DNA from: Chloroflexi bacterium TSY
GTDB taxonomy: Bacteria > Chloroflexota > Anaerolineae > Caldilineales > Caldilineaceae
Length of the DNA stretch: 42,636 nt
Direction of reading: 5' to 3'
NCBI GenBank assembly: GCA_019217005.1
Contig: JAHBNG010000131.1
Span: 1 to 42,636 of the forward strand
Below, in pieces: positions 33,529 through 42,636 of the stretch. Both the position numbers and the translations under genes were made by a program. Numbering within the stretch: position 1 is the first letter of the stretch; each line of letters starts with the position of its first letter. Under the pieces are notes generated by a model that was given only the letters and a program-made list of their open reading frames with translations, did no database searches and was not told where the DNA came from.

Positions 33529-35504
33529 ACACTCACCTCCTCGCCGAACTGAGAACGATAGATTTCTTGATAGATGGAGCTGCTCTGCATCAGCGTACGG
33601 TGAGTACCTGTGGCCACGATGCTACCAGCATCCAGAATAATGATCTGATCCGCATCCAGTACGCTGTTGATGCGCTGGGCCACAATAAAGGTCGTCGTCG
33701 ACTCCATCAATGTTGCCAACGCCTGCTGAATCTTAAACTCGGTATCCAGGTCGACAGCACTTGTACTGTCATCCAATACTAGAATAGCTGGTTTGATCAA
33801 CAATGCCCGCGCAATCGCAATCCGCTGCTTCTGCCCGCCTGATAGATTGGCACCGCGCGCTTCAACAATACTCTCATAGCCTTCGGGCATTGCCTCAATA
33901 AAGTTGTGGGCCTGAGCCGCTTTGGCCGCCGTTATGACTTCATCCAAGGTGGCATCGGGTCGCCCATAGGCAATATTTTCGCGTACGGTACCACTAAAGA
34001 GGGTGTTCTGCTGTAGAACCATGCCAATCTGACTGCGTAGCGACTCGGGTGCCCACTCTCGAACATCGATCCCGTCGATGAGAATCTGTCCGCCTGTCAC
34101 ATCGTAGAAGCGTGGGATCAGATGGACCAGCGTGCTCTTACCCGAACCGGTTGCCCCCAACAAAGCGACCTGCTGTCCCTGTTCAACGCTGAAGGAGACC
34201 TCGTCAAGTACTTCTTCATTCAGCCATCCATCCATTTCGGTCTCTATCCTTTGGTCAGGATAAGGCGGTGGAAGAGGGGTGCCGGTCCCATTTTGAGTGC
34301 CGTTGCTCGATTCTGTATGGAGGTCTCGGGCTGGCGTTGTATTGTTGTGGATTCCGTTGTGGCTTTGGACATTTTGACCATTCATTCCTACAGTGGACGT
34401 CGGCAACTGCCTCTGGCCAATCTGCCCATTTTCTCGACCATCTCCGTCCGGATTGCCCCGTTCACGACCGCTCCGATAGCGAAACGAAACGTTCTCAAAG
34501 GCAACACTTCCCTGCATCGTCGCCACATGCGGTGTTGGGGCTTCCCGGATGAATGGTTCTGTATCCAACACAGCCCACATTCGTTCGGCAGAGGCATCGG
34601 CTCGCGAAACCATTGCCAGCATGTTTCCAAGAAACAGAATGGGTGACATGCCGATAATCAGGTAATTGTTGAAAGCAATCAGCTCACCAAGCGAAAGGCG
34701 ACCGCCGATCACATCGATGCCGCCCCACCAGACAACGACCGCCATCCCCACATTGGTCAACACGAGCAATACAGGTGTAGCCAGCGCTAATAGACGGCCC
34801 ACCTCTACGTTCTGATCGCGGTAATCAACATTGCGCTCGCCAAAGCGCGCAATTTCATAGCGTTCGCGCACATATGCCTTGACAACCTGGACGCCAGCCA
34901 AGTTCTCCTGCACAACCGTGTTTAATGCTCCAAGCTTGCGCTGAACCTTCCCAAAAAGTGGCTGGGCCGTGCGCATCAGCGTCCAGACCAGTAGACTGCT
35001 CAACAGCAGCACCACAATCATGATAAGAGAGAGACGTAGATCGGTGATCAGCATCATCACCACGCTGCCGATCAGCATGAGGAAGAGACGCAACAGCAGC
35101 GCAACGCCCGCACTAAAGAACATGCGTACCGTGTCCACATCGCTGGAGACTCTGGTCATCAATTGCCCAGTTTGCATCTGATCCAAGTTGGCAAACGAAA
35201 GTCCTTGAATGTGTTGGAACAAGACGTTGCGCAAATCATACGCCAATCCCTGGGATACTTGGGCGCGACAGACACCTTGACCGACCGTTGTCAATGCGCC
35301 AACAACGGCCCCGATGAGCATAATCGCCGCTCCCCACCAGATGGCACCCATATCTCCAGCGCGGATTCCTTCATCCACAATGTATTGGAGCATCCGCGGG
35401 ACAATTAGCTCCATGGCAACCGGCAATACGACGGTAAAGAATCCGATGAACATGAGCCAGCGATAAGGATACAAATATCGACCCATTCTCCGTAATGCAC
35501 TCAT
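33525..35504 (-). CDS. ABC exporter half-transporter, degenerate-site subunit with unusual linker
   Basis: The 659-residue partner has a membrane domain starting MGRYLYPYRWLMFIGFFTVVLP and an ATPase with Walker A GATGSGKST (about residue 450), signature LSGGQKQRIAIARAL and Walker B LVLDDSTSAVD, where Asp replaces the catalytic Glu. That substitution marks the degenerate site of heterodimeric exporters (as in TM287/BmrC types), complementing the next gene. Between the A-loop region (VSFRYRSG) and Walker A it carries an extra ~75-residue Asn/Gly/Thr-rich hydrophilic insert, roughly residues 350-425, absent from usual homologues. AGGAGGA precedes ATG 35504, which overlaps the MarR stop by ATGA. 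Confidence 0.9.
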   Translation of the reverse strand: MSALRRMGRYLYPYRWLMFIGFFTVVLPVAMELIVPRMLQYIVDEGIRAGDMGAIWWGAAIMLIGAVVGALTTVGQGVCRAQVSQGLAYDLRNVLFQHIQGLSFANLDQMQTGQLMTRVSSDVDTVRMFFSAGVALLLRLFLMLIGSVVMMLITDLRLSLIMIVVLLLSSLLVWTLMRTAQPLFGKVQRKLGALNTVVQENLAGVQVVKAYVRERYEIARFGERNVDYRDQNVEVGRLLALATPVLLVLTNVGMAVVVWWGGIDVIGGRLSLGELIAFNNYLIIGMSPILFLGNMLAMVSRADASAERMWAVLDTEPFIREAPTPHVATMQGSVAFENVSFRYRSGRERGNPDGDGRENGQIGQRQLPTSTVGMNGQNVQSHNGIHNNTTPARDLHTESSNGTQNGTGTPLPPPYPDQRIETEMDGWLNEEVLDEVSFSVEQGQQVALLGATGSGKSTLVHLIPRFYDVTGGQILIDGIDVREWAPESLRSQIGMVLQQNTLFSGTVRENIAYGRPDATLDEVITAAKAAQAHNFIEAMPEGYESIVEARGANLSGGQKQRIAIARALLIKPAILVLDDSTSAVDLDTEFKIQQALATLMESTTTFIVAQRINSVLDADQIIILDAGSIVATGTHRTLMQSSSIYQEIYRSQFGEEVSV

Positions 35505-35971
35505 TCGTCCTCCTGAATTTCCATGAGTTCCATCAAATCTGACAGCGCGCTGTTGATCGTTTCCAGTCGTGTTGCAGAAAGATCGCCGATCTTGCTTCGT
35601 AGGAGTGGAATGCCACCCAACGGCATATCCTCGGCAATTGCCCGCCCTTCTGCAGTTAGATTCACAACAACGACCCGATTGTCCTCAGCCGAACGTGAAC
35701 GCGTGACGTAGCCCGATTCCTCCAACTTGGCAATGATTGCCGAGGTTGTACTTGGACTGCAGTAGAGATATGCCTGCACCTGCCCAACGGTCACCTCACC
35801 CGCTTCCAGCAGAAAACGTAGCACAGCAAGCTGACGCGGTCGCACACCCTGTTTATCCATTTGACGAGAATAGATTCGCAGATAGCGATTGATTTTCAGA
35901 AATTTGTGGATGGCTTCTTGTGCCAGTGAGTCGGTTGGGCTGTTCACGCGGTGCTCGCTTGATAGAACCAT
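35501..35971 (-). CDS. MarR-family transcriptional regulator of the ABC operon
   Basis: From ATG 35971 the 156-residue product has the winged-helix core: RPRQLAVLRFLLEAGEVTVGQVQAYLYCSPSTTSAIIAKLEESGYVTRSRSAEDNRVVVVNLTAEGRAIAED, with the recognition helix around SPSTTSAIIAKLE and the wing at SAEDNRVVVV. The frame is open further to TTG 36046, but that stretch contains the -35/-10 promoter and operator, so ATG 35971 is preferred. It is first in an operon with two ABC half-transporters and most likely represses it until a toxic ligand binds, as MarR-type regulators do. Confidence 0.88.
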   Translation of the reverse strand: MVLSSEHRVNSPTDSLAQEAIHKFLKINRYLRIYSRQMDKQGVRPRQLAVLRFLLEAGEVTVGQVQAYLYCSPSTTSAIIAKLEESGYVTRSRSAEDNRVVVVNLTAEGRAIAEDMPLGGIPLLRSKIGDLSATRLETINSALSDLMELMEIQEDE

Positions 35972-36006
35972 TATTTCGTTATCGAATGTTTCGGTAACGA
36001 AATAAT
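35970..36006 (-). promoter_or_regulatory. MarR operator palindrome overlapping the -10 box and start codon
   Basis: Perfect 12-bp arms ATTATTTCGTTA (35970-35981) and TAACGAAATAAT (35995-36006) are separated by 13 bp. On the minus strand the right arm overlaps a -10 box (TATTAT, 36002-36007) and the left arm reaches the ATG at 35971. A dimeric MarR protein bound here would block polymerase, implying autoregulation of the whole operon. Confidence 0.75.
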
Positions 36007-36031
36007 AAATCAAGAGAGAGATACTTGTCAA
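36002..36031 (-). promoter_or_regulatory. Sigma-70-type promoter of the MarR-ABC operon
   Basis: On the minus strand, TTGACA (36026-36031) is followed after 18 bp by TATTAT (36002-36007); with a 17-bp spacer the alternative is TTATTA. The start point would lie inside the operator palindrome, giving a leader of about 25 nt before the MarR ATG. Confidence 0.65.
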
Positions 36032-36106
36032 ATGGTAAAAAGGCAATGAAAATAAACTTGATTGCTTTCAGTCGGGTAGAATGGGAGAATTTATTCTTAG
36101 GCCAAT

Positions 36107-37350
36107 CCAAAAAATAAAATATACGCGAGAAGGTGTTAAACTAGCTCTCCAAAAGGAGCAAAAATGACAATCTCGCCAGAAATGGTTGAAGTCTTGAAAG
36201 AGACGAAGGCCATGTTAAGTGGATACGAAAGAAGGCACTTCATGGCCCAAACGGTCAAAACGATATGCGAAGGGAGTCCGACGAAAGCAGAACGAGAGTT
36301 GGGCTGGAATCGGGCGACGATAGCCAAAGCCCTGGAAGAACTAGAAGGCGGCTTCTGTTATGTCGACCAAAGCCACCGACGTGGTCGCAAAAGCCGAAGA
36401 CCATATCCCCACTTTACTGGCCGATATGGTTGAAATCGCCGATCAATTCAGCCAGACCGATCCCACCTTCGAACCCCCAATTGTACACTCGACTAACCGC
36501 CGCCGAAATGCGTACCCAGCTCATCGAGCAGAAAGGATACACAGATGAGGAATTGCCTGGCGAAGAGGCCATCCGCTTGAAGCTCAATGAGTTAGGCTAT
36601 GGCTCAAACCGGGTCAAAAAAAGTCAACCAGTGAAAAGATCCCAGAGACCGATGCGATCTTTGATAGAATTCATCAGATCAATCAAGAAGCGGATGCAGA
36701 CGAGACGGTTCTGCGCCCTCTTGGGATGCCAAAGCGACGATTTTACTTGACCGTTTCTCGAGAGAAGGGATAAGTCGAGTGGTTGTCAAAGCGCTCGATC
36801 ATGACTTTCAAGATAAGAAGACCGAGAAAGTCACTCCTTTGGCATTTACCTCCCTTCAACCAAGGAACTCTTTCTTTACTTGACTCAGTCGAAAGTGACG
36901 AGTGACTGTATTGTCGACTGCCTGATTGATTTTTGGGAAAGCGTACGTGAACACTTTCCTCACGTCAAGACCCTCGTGATCAATCAGGACAATGGTCCCG
37001 AAAATCATACCCGTCGGACTCAGTTTATGTATCGTCTCTCTATTCAGCTCGCCTGCTACCCTCCTTATCACAGTAAATACAACCCCATCGAACGGGTTTG
37101 GGGCCATCTTGAAAACACTGGAACGGTTCTCTGATTCTCTTGAGACCGTTCTCAATTTTGCCCGTTCTTTTCGCTTTAACCAACTACAACCCTTCGTTCA
37201 CCTGAATTCCACTCTTTATGAGACCGGCGTCAAACTCACTCAGAAAGAGATGGACCGTTTGGAACAACGCTTCCAACGTTTACCTGGTTTAGAAAATGGT
37301 TTGTCCTTATTCCCTCTCCATTCTCTCGTTCGCGTATAATTATTTTTTGG
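36107..37350 (+). mobile_element. ISAzo13-like element, decayed
   Basis: CCAAAAAATAAAATATACGCG at the left mirrors CGCGTATAATTATTTTTTGG at the right end (37350) with two mismatches and no clear target duplication. The transposase fills the element but is broken into several frames. It lies upstream of the MarR operon, about 75 bp beyond the promoter, on the far side from the genes. Confidence 0.75.
36164..37339 (+). pseudogene. ISAzo13-family transposase, multiple frameshifts
   Basis: AAGGAG precedes ATG 36164. Pieces in changing frames give MTISPEMVEVLKETKAMLSG, RELGWNRATIAKALEELEGG; then AEDHIPTLLADMVEIADQF; YTRLTAAEMRTQLIEQKGYTD and EEAIRLKLNELGYG; VVVKALDHDFQDKKTEKVTP; LVINQDNGPENHTRRTQFMYR and CYPPYHSKYNPIERVWGHLE, the IS630/ISAzo13-type C-terminal DDE region; and a tail to TAA 37339. 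At least five frame changes occur, so this is an old relic. ISAzo13 family assigned from the NQDNGPEN and YHSKYNPIER motifs. Confidence 0.75.
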
Positions 37351-37427
37351 TTTAGTTATCTATGAGTGAGTGCAGTATACACCGCAGCAGCACATCATAA
37401 CATTATCTCTCGACTATTTTGCTCTGT

Positions 37428-37480
37428 ATGAAAACCGTAGTTTGGTCTCTGGTGGAGCTTTCGAGAACCACGGTTTTCAT
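37428..37480. repeat. 53-bp inverted repeat
   Basis: ATGAAAACCGTAGTT at 37428-37442 pairs with AACCACGGTTTTCAT ending at 37480 (14 of 15). It lies in the gap between the ISAzo13-like element and the acetyltransferase pseudogene. Either a small mobile element or a terminator for the leftward GNAT operon; no T-run is seen. Confidence 0.45.
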
Positions 37481-37501
37481 CACAACCGCAGTATAAAAGT
37501 G

Positions 37502-38121
37502 TTATTTAATGGCGCTGCTCAGTGTATCACGGATCGGGCAAGAGTTTGTGGAGGATGGGGCTTTCAAATTCTGTTGCGAGACAATCCATATAAATGACAT
37601 CGTATGCTCGATTTGCGAATCGATCCTCGCCCGGCGACCGATTTCTTTGAAGCCGGCTCGCTGATAGGCGCGAATGGCACGATGGTTGAAGCTAAAACAC
37701 TCAACCAGATGTTGTGCAGCCCCAAACCTGTGAAGCCGTAATCGAGTACGAGTTTGGTGGTTTCTGTGCCATATCCTTTGCCCCAGCACTCTTTTTCACC
37801 GATGCGGATAGCATAAAGGGCTGTGCGGTCCTGATAGTTGATCTGCAGCAAATTGGTCAGCCCGATAGGACGCATCGTCGTCCACTCATAGATGATAAAG
37901 TCAACGTAGTCCGAGCCACCCTGGCCATAATTTTCGTATCCTGTCTCAACGGCTTCGCGGGTCCGGGTCTGAAAGTGCATGCCCATTGGATGTGTTACCT
38001 CGAAATCGTTGAGCCACTTGAGCGAAAGCGGAATCAGATCACGAGATGGTGGGCCAAGTGCCACTTTTTCGCCAGTAATGTTGAGGATTGGTTGTTCGAG
38101 GTTGTGTGGTTGGTGAGCCAT
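37502..38121 (-). pseudogene. RimJ/RimL-type GNAT acetyltransferase, one frameshift
   Basis: From ATG 38121 the frame gives GEKVALGPPSRDLIPLSLKWLNDFEV, FIIYEWTTMRPIGLTNLLQI and the acetyl-CoA loop IRIGEKECWGKGYGTETTKLVLDYGF. After HNIWLSV near 37707 a missing T shifts the frame; the other frame continues FSFNHRAIRAYQRAGFKEIGRR, the expected GNAT motif B, to the stop at 37502-37504. RimJ/L-like enzymes acetylate protein N-termini, antibiotics or amino compounds. It starts 24 bp after the end of the double-GNAT pseudogene on the same strand, so the two were an operon. Confidence 0.8.
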
Positions 38122-38144
38122 TTGGTTTTGCCTATATTGTACTG

Positions 38145-39340
38145 TTAATATCGATCCAGCTTATGCGCATAGGGTAAGCAGTTGCTGTGTACCGCCTCCT
38201 GGAAACCATGCTGTACAAATCCGATTGTAGCGGGTGGGTGCCGAGGTCCCTGCAAATTGAGCGTCAGCCATGGACCAAAATCCCATGATCAACCGAAGCA
38301 AGATGTCGTTATCTGGAATCAATTCCCTCGTCGTAATAGAGGAAGGCCACGTCGTGTTCTTGGTAAAGACTTTCATGTGGCACCCTGCGCCGCAGCTCGG
38401 GTTCAAGATCCTCCAGCAGTCCTTCCCGATTTAAAATTACACCCATCATCTCGCCTGTGTGCGGAATAAACTGTTTGTATTCGCAACCAAGTTGACGAGC
38501 CTCCCAGCCAACAGCACTATCAATTGGTTCGCGGATGATAAATTCTTCCAAGCCCAGCTCCCGACAGCGATTGGCAATTGCAACGAGTAGATTACGAACC
38601 GCGTCGGCATTCTTTGCAGCGATTTCATCGACGGTGAATGATGAGGGGTAACGGCCAAAAATCTGTCCTTTGAAGACCGCATATCCGATCAGCGTCGTAT
38701 CTTCTTCCAGAATCATGACCTCCGATCCTGGATTCCATGTTTCGTGTGGCATCAGTCGATTCCAATTCGAGGATCGTACATGGGTCCAGGGTCGATGAGC
38801 ATGCGTCTCATTGTAGAGCGCAACGATGACAGGCAAATCATCTGGCGCATATGAACGTATTTGTTTTGAGCATCGCGCCCAGTCGGATCAGCTTGTTGCT
38901 CCATCACAGTACGAACCTTGAGCGATATATGTGCTTCAGTCAGGCAGGTGGCAAATCCAAATTTTTCATACAAGTGATCGATTCCCTCTGAGATGAAAGC
39001 GATGTTTACGCGTTGTGACATGCCCACAAGTGCTTTGGTCATCAATTTGGTTACATACCCGCGACGGCGAAACGGCAACAGAGTTTCCACGCCGCCAATT
39101 CTTCCGCCGGAACTGAGAATGCCCCGAACCGTTGGTTGAAACTCACACTCCAAGTCGCTGATCGGGTCGTCGATGGTGACTTTCCAGAGTTCAATAGCGA
39201 ACTGGCAAAGTGCGTACCGTCAGCCCCACTTTTCAGTGTATCGTACCCCAGATTCGAGCGTCTCATCGACTGCATATGTGATATTGTCTTCAGAAATCAA
39301 GTTGTCTTCCCTAACCTGGACAAGGCCGCTCGCTTACAAG
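38145..39340 (-). pseudogene. Double-domain GNAT acetyltransferase, decayed
   Basis: Minus-strand pieces in several frames form an Eis-like protein: DNITYAVDETLESG near 39280; LECEFQPTVRGILSSGGRIGGVETLLPFRRRGYVTKLMTKAL (acetyl-CoA loop R-R-R-G-Y) around 39050-39150; IDHLYEKFGF; then PVIVALYNETHAHRPWTH starting a second GNAT half at about 38836; NRCRELGLEEFIIREP; and a C-terminal piece DNDILLRLIMGFWSMADAQFAG in another frame, ending at TAA 38145-38147. Frame changes fall near 39200, 38840 and 38340. The N-terminal limit is uncertain. Substrate unknown. Confidence 0.65.
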
Positions 39341-39717
39341 TCAGAACCAAAAGGACAAGATGATTAAGATGAATGAGATGACAAGATGAATGGTTGTTCA
39401 TCTCATTCATCCTGTCACGTTCAGCGACTTCTACCCGATGTGCAAGAAACTGGTTGATAAGGTACTAGTTGTTTGCGCCAAGTGCAGGCGGTCGGCGCCT
39501 AGCGCACAGGCGCAAACGGGTCCTTCGGCAGCACTTCTCAACGAATCAAGTTCAACATCGACACAAAATTGTCAGTTCACGTAGTGGGTGCGTAGCACCA
39601 TCTTTGTGCGCTAAGCGCCTAATTCTGTTGAATTTAGAGTGCCCTCTCAGAGCGTTGGTCGTTCTGCACGACGATTTCTCTGTGGAGAGCCTGTCAACGT
39701 CAACGATTCCTAAATAA
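39341..39717. other. Gap between decayed acetyltransferase and kinase genes, with heptad hairpin
   Basis: GATGAATGAGATGA (39368-39381) pairs perfectly with TCATCTCATTCATC (39398-39411) across a 16-nt loop; the arm reads as 7-nt words. A GC-rich segment of nested GCGCC/GGCGC repeats follows at about 39477-39520. No credible gene was found; short ORFs here show no recognised motif. Confidence 0.45.
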
Positions 39718-40713
39718 TGCCTGCTTTCAACTCGCCTTGCACGTGCGACACCATTGGTCGATCCCTCGATACTTGCGAGCAACAGGTGCATACCGAGTAC
39801 ATCGCGTTGTACACCTCAGCTCGAAAACGAGTGTTTGGACTCTCATCCGCTCCGCCATAAAAATGCAGCCTGGGCGCGATGCATCTCCGCGCCGGAGCCC
39901 CCCAGATCAACATTGTCCAATCTGCCAGTGGATCTTACCAAGCATAGTCAGCGTCGAGAACCCCCACAATGTCCGGCTCATCTGCCTCCCGTGTCACCAA
40001 GATGTTAAAGGTCCACAGATCACCATGAAGCAGATGTGGTTGTTGAATTTCATCCAACAGAGCCTGATTTGCGCGGACAAGGGCAAAAATCGATTCGAAA
40101 TCGGTTGAATCGATTTGATTCTGTTGTAGGTCCTGCAAGATGTGTTCAAACTGAGTGATGATCAAATCAGACCAACTGTCATAGAGTTGGCCCAAATAGG
40201 ACCATCAAATTGATCACCTGTCGTGGAATGGATCTGATGAAGCGTGCAAACTGGTACCAGAGACGGTCGTGCTCATCATTTGATAACTCACCCTCGATGT
40301 CGTCCCATCGTTCGCCCTCAAGATAGCTTTGGAACATATAGTCTCGATCCAGAATCTGACGGGTAAAATCATTAAGATCGTTGGCATCAGATGGGCAATC
40401 GCAGCAAAGTACGGCTGTATCTGAACTTCGCTCCGCATGTGATGAGGATGGTTCCAGAATGGATCGGTCTTGTCTTTTGGTGCAACGCGCAGAACGACGT
40501 TTTCCTGACTTTTGGGCGTCCGATCTGCACCAACCAACTTCGCATTGTCCGGATTTGCAAGGTGATCAAAAAGTTGAGTTGAATGTACCCCGGCCAGTTC
40601 CTGCACGCTCTCTCGTCATCGGAACCAAATCCGCGTCACATCGCTTTGATCTCTTCAGCCGTTAAAGGTGTACGATGATCATCGGGTTCTCTTTCAAGAG
40701 GTGTGTAGTTCAT
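39718..40713 (-). pseudogene. APH-type phosphotransferase pseudogene 1
   Basis: ATG 40713 begins MNYTPLEREPDDHRTPLTAEEIKAM, then frame changes. Recognisable pieces follow: AGVHSTQLFDHLANPDNAKLVGADR and NVVLRVAPKD (N-lobe), LHGDLWTFNILV (catalytic HGD..N loop), DIVGVLDADYAW (metal-binding DxD), then TAA at about 39937 and continuation DPLADWTMLI. The C-terminal helices continue in shifting frames to about 39718. At least five lesions are visible. This is the aminoglycoside phosphotransferase/choline kinase fold (PF01636). Its start lies 7 bp after the end of pseudogene 2, the third gene of a tandem kinase operon. The natural substrate is unknown. Confidence 0.75.
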
Positions 40714-40720
40714 GAAATTG

Positions 40721-41571
40721 TTATAGACTCCGAATCAATTTGGAAATCATCTGTTCAGCTTTCATGATCTTGCCGACCATACTCTGAACATTTTCCAGTG
40801 GTGTATAGTCAATTGCGTAGGGTAAATAGAAGGCATTGACTAGCACGGTCGCCCAGTAATAGCCAAACCGAGCTAGAGTTGTCTAGCTCTTGACCGCATG
40901 CGCCCAAACTTTACAGTAGCGTGTCCAGTTTGGGGAATCAATCTCGACCATGTTGGCCAGGTCGAGCATGGGGTGTGCAGCGTTGCCCCAATCAAATAAA
41001 ATTGCTTCTCCGTCAGATGTCGCTCATATTGCCGGGATGAACGTCTCCATGTAGCGTTAGTGGCAAAGCATCAAGGGCATCGAACAGGTTGGGGTTATCG
41101 CGGTTATGCTCAACTGTTGATACGCCTCATCAAAGACTGAATGAGTTTCTCACGTTGAGCTTTCGTCAAAGTGAGAATGCATTGTCAAAGTGCTATCAAC
41201 TTCCTGTGCGTTCATCTGCGGATGATAAAATCAGGAGATCTTCGAGCCGAGAGGCAAAGTGAGCATGGATATAGGCCAATGTCGCAATAATTGCGGCTGG
41301 AATATCGTCCTCAAAACCGAGCGTAACGCCTTCATAATAGGGCGTTATGTACCAATGAACAGGCTGGTCATTGACCCGATCTGTGGGTGCGTTGATGTCG
41401 ATGGACCAATCAAGCAACTGGGGATAGCAAGATGTACCGGATTGCGTTGAGCATCTCTATGATTCGAATTTCGCAGGAGCGCACAGTTTGTTTGTAGATC
41501 AGTGAAACGGTTTCTGCGTCGTTGCTCTGCAATCGATAGTGTAGATCGCAGCGATAGACATCTGTAGTCAT
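40721..41571 (-). pseudogene. APH-type phosphotransferase pseudogene 2
   Basis: ATG 41571 overlaps the stop of pseudogene 3 as ATGA. Pieces in order: LHYRLQSNDAETVSLIYKQT (N-lobe lysine strand), LLDWSIDINAPTDRVND, WYITPYYEGVTLGFEDDIPAAI, a His-Gly-Asp loop (LHGDVHPGN) near 41045, DGEAILFDWGNAAHPMLDLANM with the DxG-type metal Asp near 40990, and a C-terminus AFYLPYAIDYTPLENVQSMV ending at TAA 40721. Frameshifts separate most pieces. Same fold as its neighbours, but the sequence is only distantly similar, so the three are old paralogues rather than recent duplicates. Confidence 0.7.
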
Positions 41572-42636
41572 TTAATCTGAATCATATCTATTTTGCCCTG
41601 TTGCTGCACATTTACATAAGGAATCAACTTTGCAAGATTGAGCGTCAACTGATTCATGCCAATACCGCTTCCTCTCGTGTTCTTAAACCAACCATTGCCT
41701 GCCAGAAATGAAGCGCATGGCTGATACACGAGCGGCGTGAGTTGGTGATCCATTCGTCCGTCCCACTGCTTCATTAAATGGTTCACCTTCGTAGCCATCT
41801 TAATCAGGAGCCAGACACATCGCCACATCAAAGCTCGTTCTCGTTTCCCGTGTCTGCCGGCAGCGCATCGTAGGCATTCCGAACGGCCATCTGATTGGGC
41901 GTCAAGCAATCGCCCTTCTGTTTGAGGGATATTTGTCGGATCCTCCACAAAGTCATCCCGCATCAAAGAGAGACGATAGATAGAGAACGGACAACTCAGT
42001 ATCGCCTCTTCCCAATCGATGATACGCAGGTTGCCGTTTTCTTCAGCAATTGCGTTTGATGAATGAAAGTCGACATGATCAATCGAGAGGGGCCACTCGC
42101 CAGCAATCAGTTCTTCGGTCCAATCAACTACCTTGGGACGAAAATAGTCTAGCCATTCTAGAATGTCTTCAGTCAGATCAAACTCGTACAACAAGGCACT
42201 CTCATCCTGGCACCAGGCATCGAGATATCAACAAAGCTTGATCACATGATCCAGCATTTGAGGATCTGCTCGATCGGCGTGTAGGATAATGGTGCAATCT
42301 CCGCTTCCGGCAGTTCAGCAACGGTGACTTGAATTGTGGCAAGCGTACGTGCCATATCCAAGATGTGCTCGCCCACATCCCTTACCTCTGGACCTCATGT
42401 TGCTTGATAGAGTGCCCATGTTTCTTGACCAGAGTCGTTTCATCGACGCAAACAAAGGAGGAACATTTTGGGAGCAGTAACGAGTCAAAAGCTCGTCATT
42501 TTCACACCGTTGACAAATAGGGGCAATTTACACCCTTTAAAGACAACAGCTTCGTGATTTGTGGTAAATTCAGCCGTCGTGCCCCAGCCTTTGTCATTGT
42601 AAAGATGAGTTGGACCTGAGACGGATACAATGTCAT
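41568..42636 (-). pseudogene. APH-type phosphotransferase pseudogene 3, continues beyond window
   Basis: The N-terminal part lies at the window's right edge: LYNDKGWGTTAEFTTNHEAVVFKG (P-loop-like strand and Lys), KNDELLTRYC, then LATIQVTVAELPEAE in another frame. Around 42050 comes the catalytic loop SIDHVDFHSSNAIAE (H-x-D-x-x-x-x-N) and LRIIDWEEAILSCPF (metal Asp). After DPTNIPQTEG the frame degenerates, ending in NLAKLIPYVNVQQQGKIDMIQIK and TGA at 41568-41570, overlapping the next gene. Several frame changes. First visible member of the three-kinase operon; the true start is outside or at the edge. Confidence 0.7.

Noticed and set aside
1..42636. CRISPR array, tRNA or rRNA genes
   Set aside because: No regularly spaced direct repeats of suitable length, and no cloverleaf with CCA-type end or rRNA core sequence, was recognised on either strand.

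Overview
The window most resembles a chromosomal segment of a Chloroflexota bacterium (Caldilineae/Anaerolineae type) with roughly even GC. The grounds are style rather than a marker gene: lipoproteins and surface proteins with long Thr-Pro linkers, repeated TIG-like and PPC-like beta domains, a deazaflavin (F420)-type oxidoreductase, a MarR plus heterodimeric ABC exporter operon, and many insertion sequences. No rRNA, tRNA or CRISPR array was recognised.

Layout. 1-4017: small metabolic and redox genes: the tail of a deazaflavin-dependent oxidoreductase, a PhyH dioxygenase, a VKOR homologue, and divergent from it a thioredoxin-fold/TPR protein with an in-frame UGA followed by a textbook bacterial SECIS hairpin (probable selenoprotein), abutting a threonine/serine dehydratase; then an ABA4-like membrane protein. 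4337-8532: a two-domain VOC gene split by an ISAs1-type element with a clean 10-bp target duplication, a nitroreductase, and a bacterial homologue of the animal ANKH (progressive ankylosis) transporter with a frameshift near its N-terminus. 8629-17836: a lipoprotein, a secreted protein split by a DDE element that itself carries two nested MITEs, an MFS exporter, and a pile-up of a MITE, an IS701-like element and an IS5-family element containing another MITE. 18406-29453: a transketolase-like TPP enzyme, a class A penicillin-binding protein, a dead restriction-modification pair (HNH nuclease with a nonsense codon, D12-class adenine methylase split by a 155-bp MITE), and a two-gene operon for a large TIG/PA14 surface protein and a lipoprotein. 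29810-36006: a second copy of the DDE element, then a MarR-ABC-ABC operon with a visible operator. 36107-42636: a decayed ISAzo13-like element, two broken GNAT acetyltransferase genes and three broken, tandem, ATGA-linked APH-type kinase genes.

Two themes stand out. First, transposition and decay: at least six IS elements and six or more MITE-like elements, several nested, many with target duplications that let the interrupted genes be rebuilt to the base. Second, the intergenic hairpins between ordinary genes are built from degenerate 7-nt words, a different word at each site, reminiscent of cyanobacterial short tandem repeats. The best candidates for new biology are the UxC selenoredoxin with TPR tail beside VKOR, the bacterial ANKH homologue, and the small MITE families.
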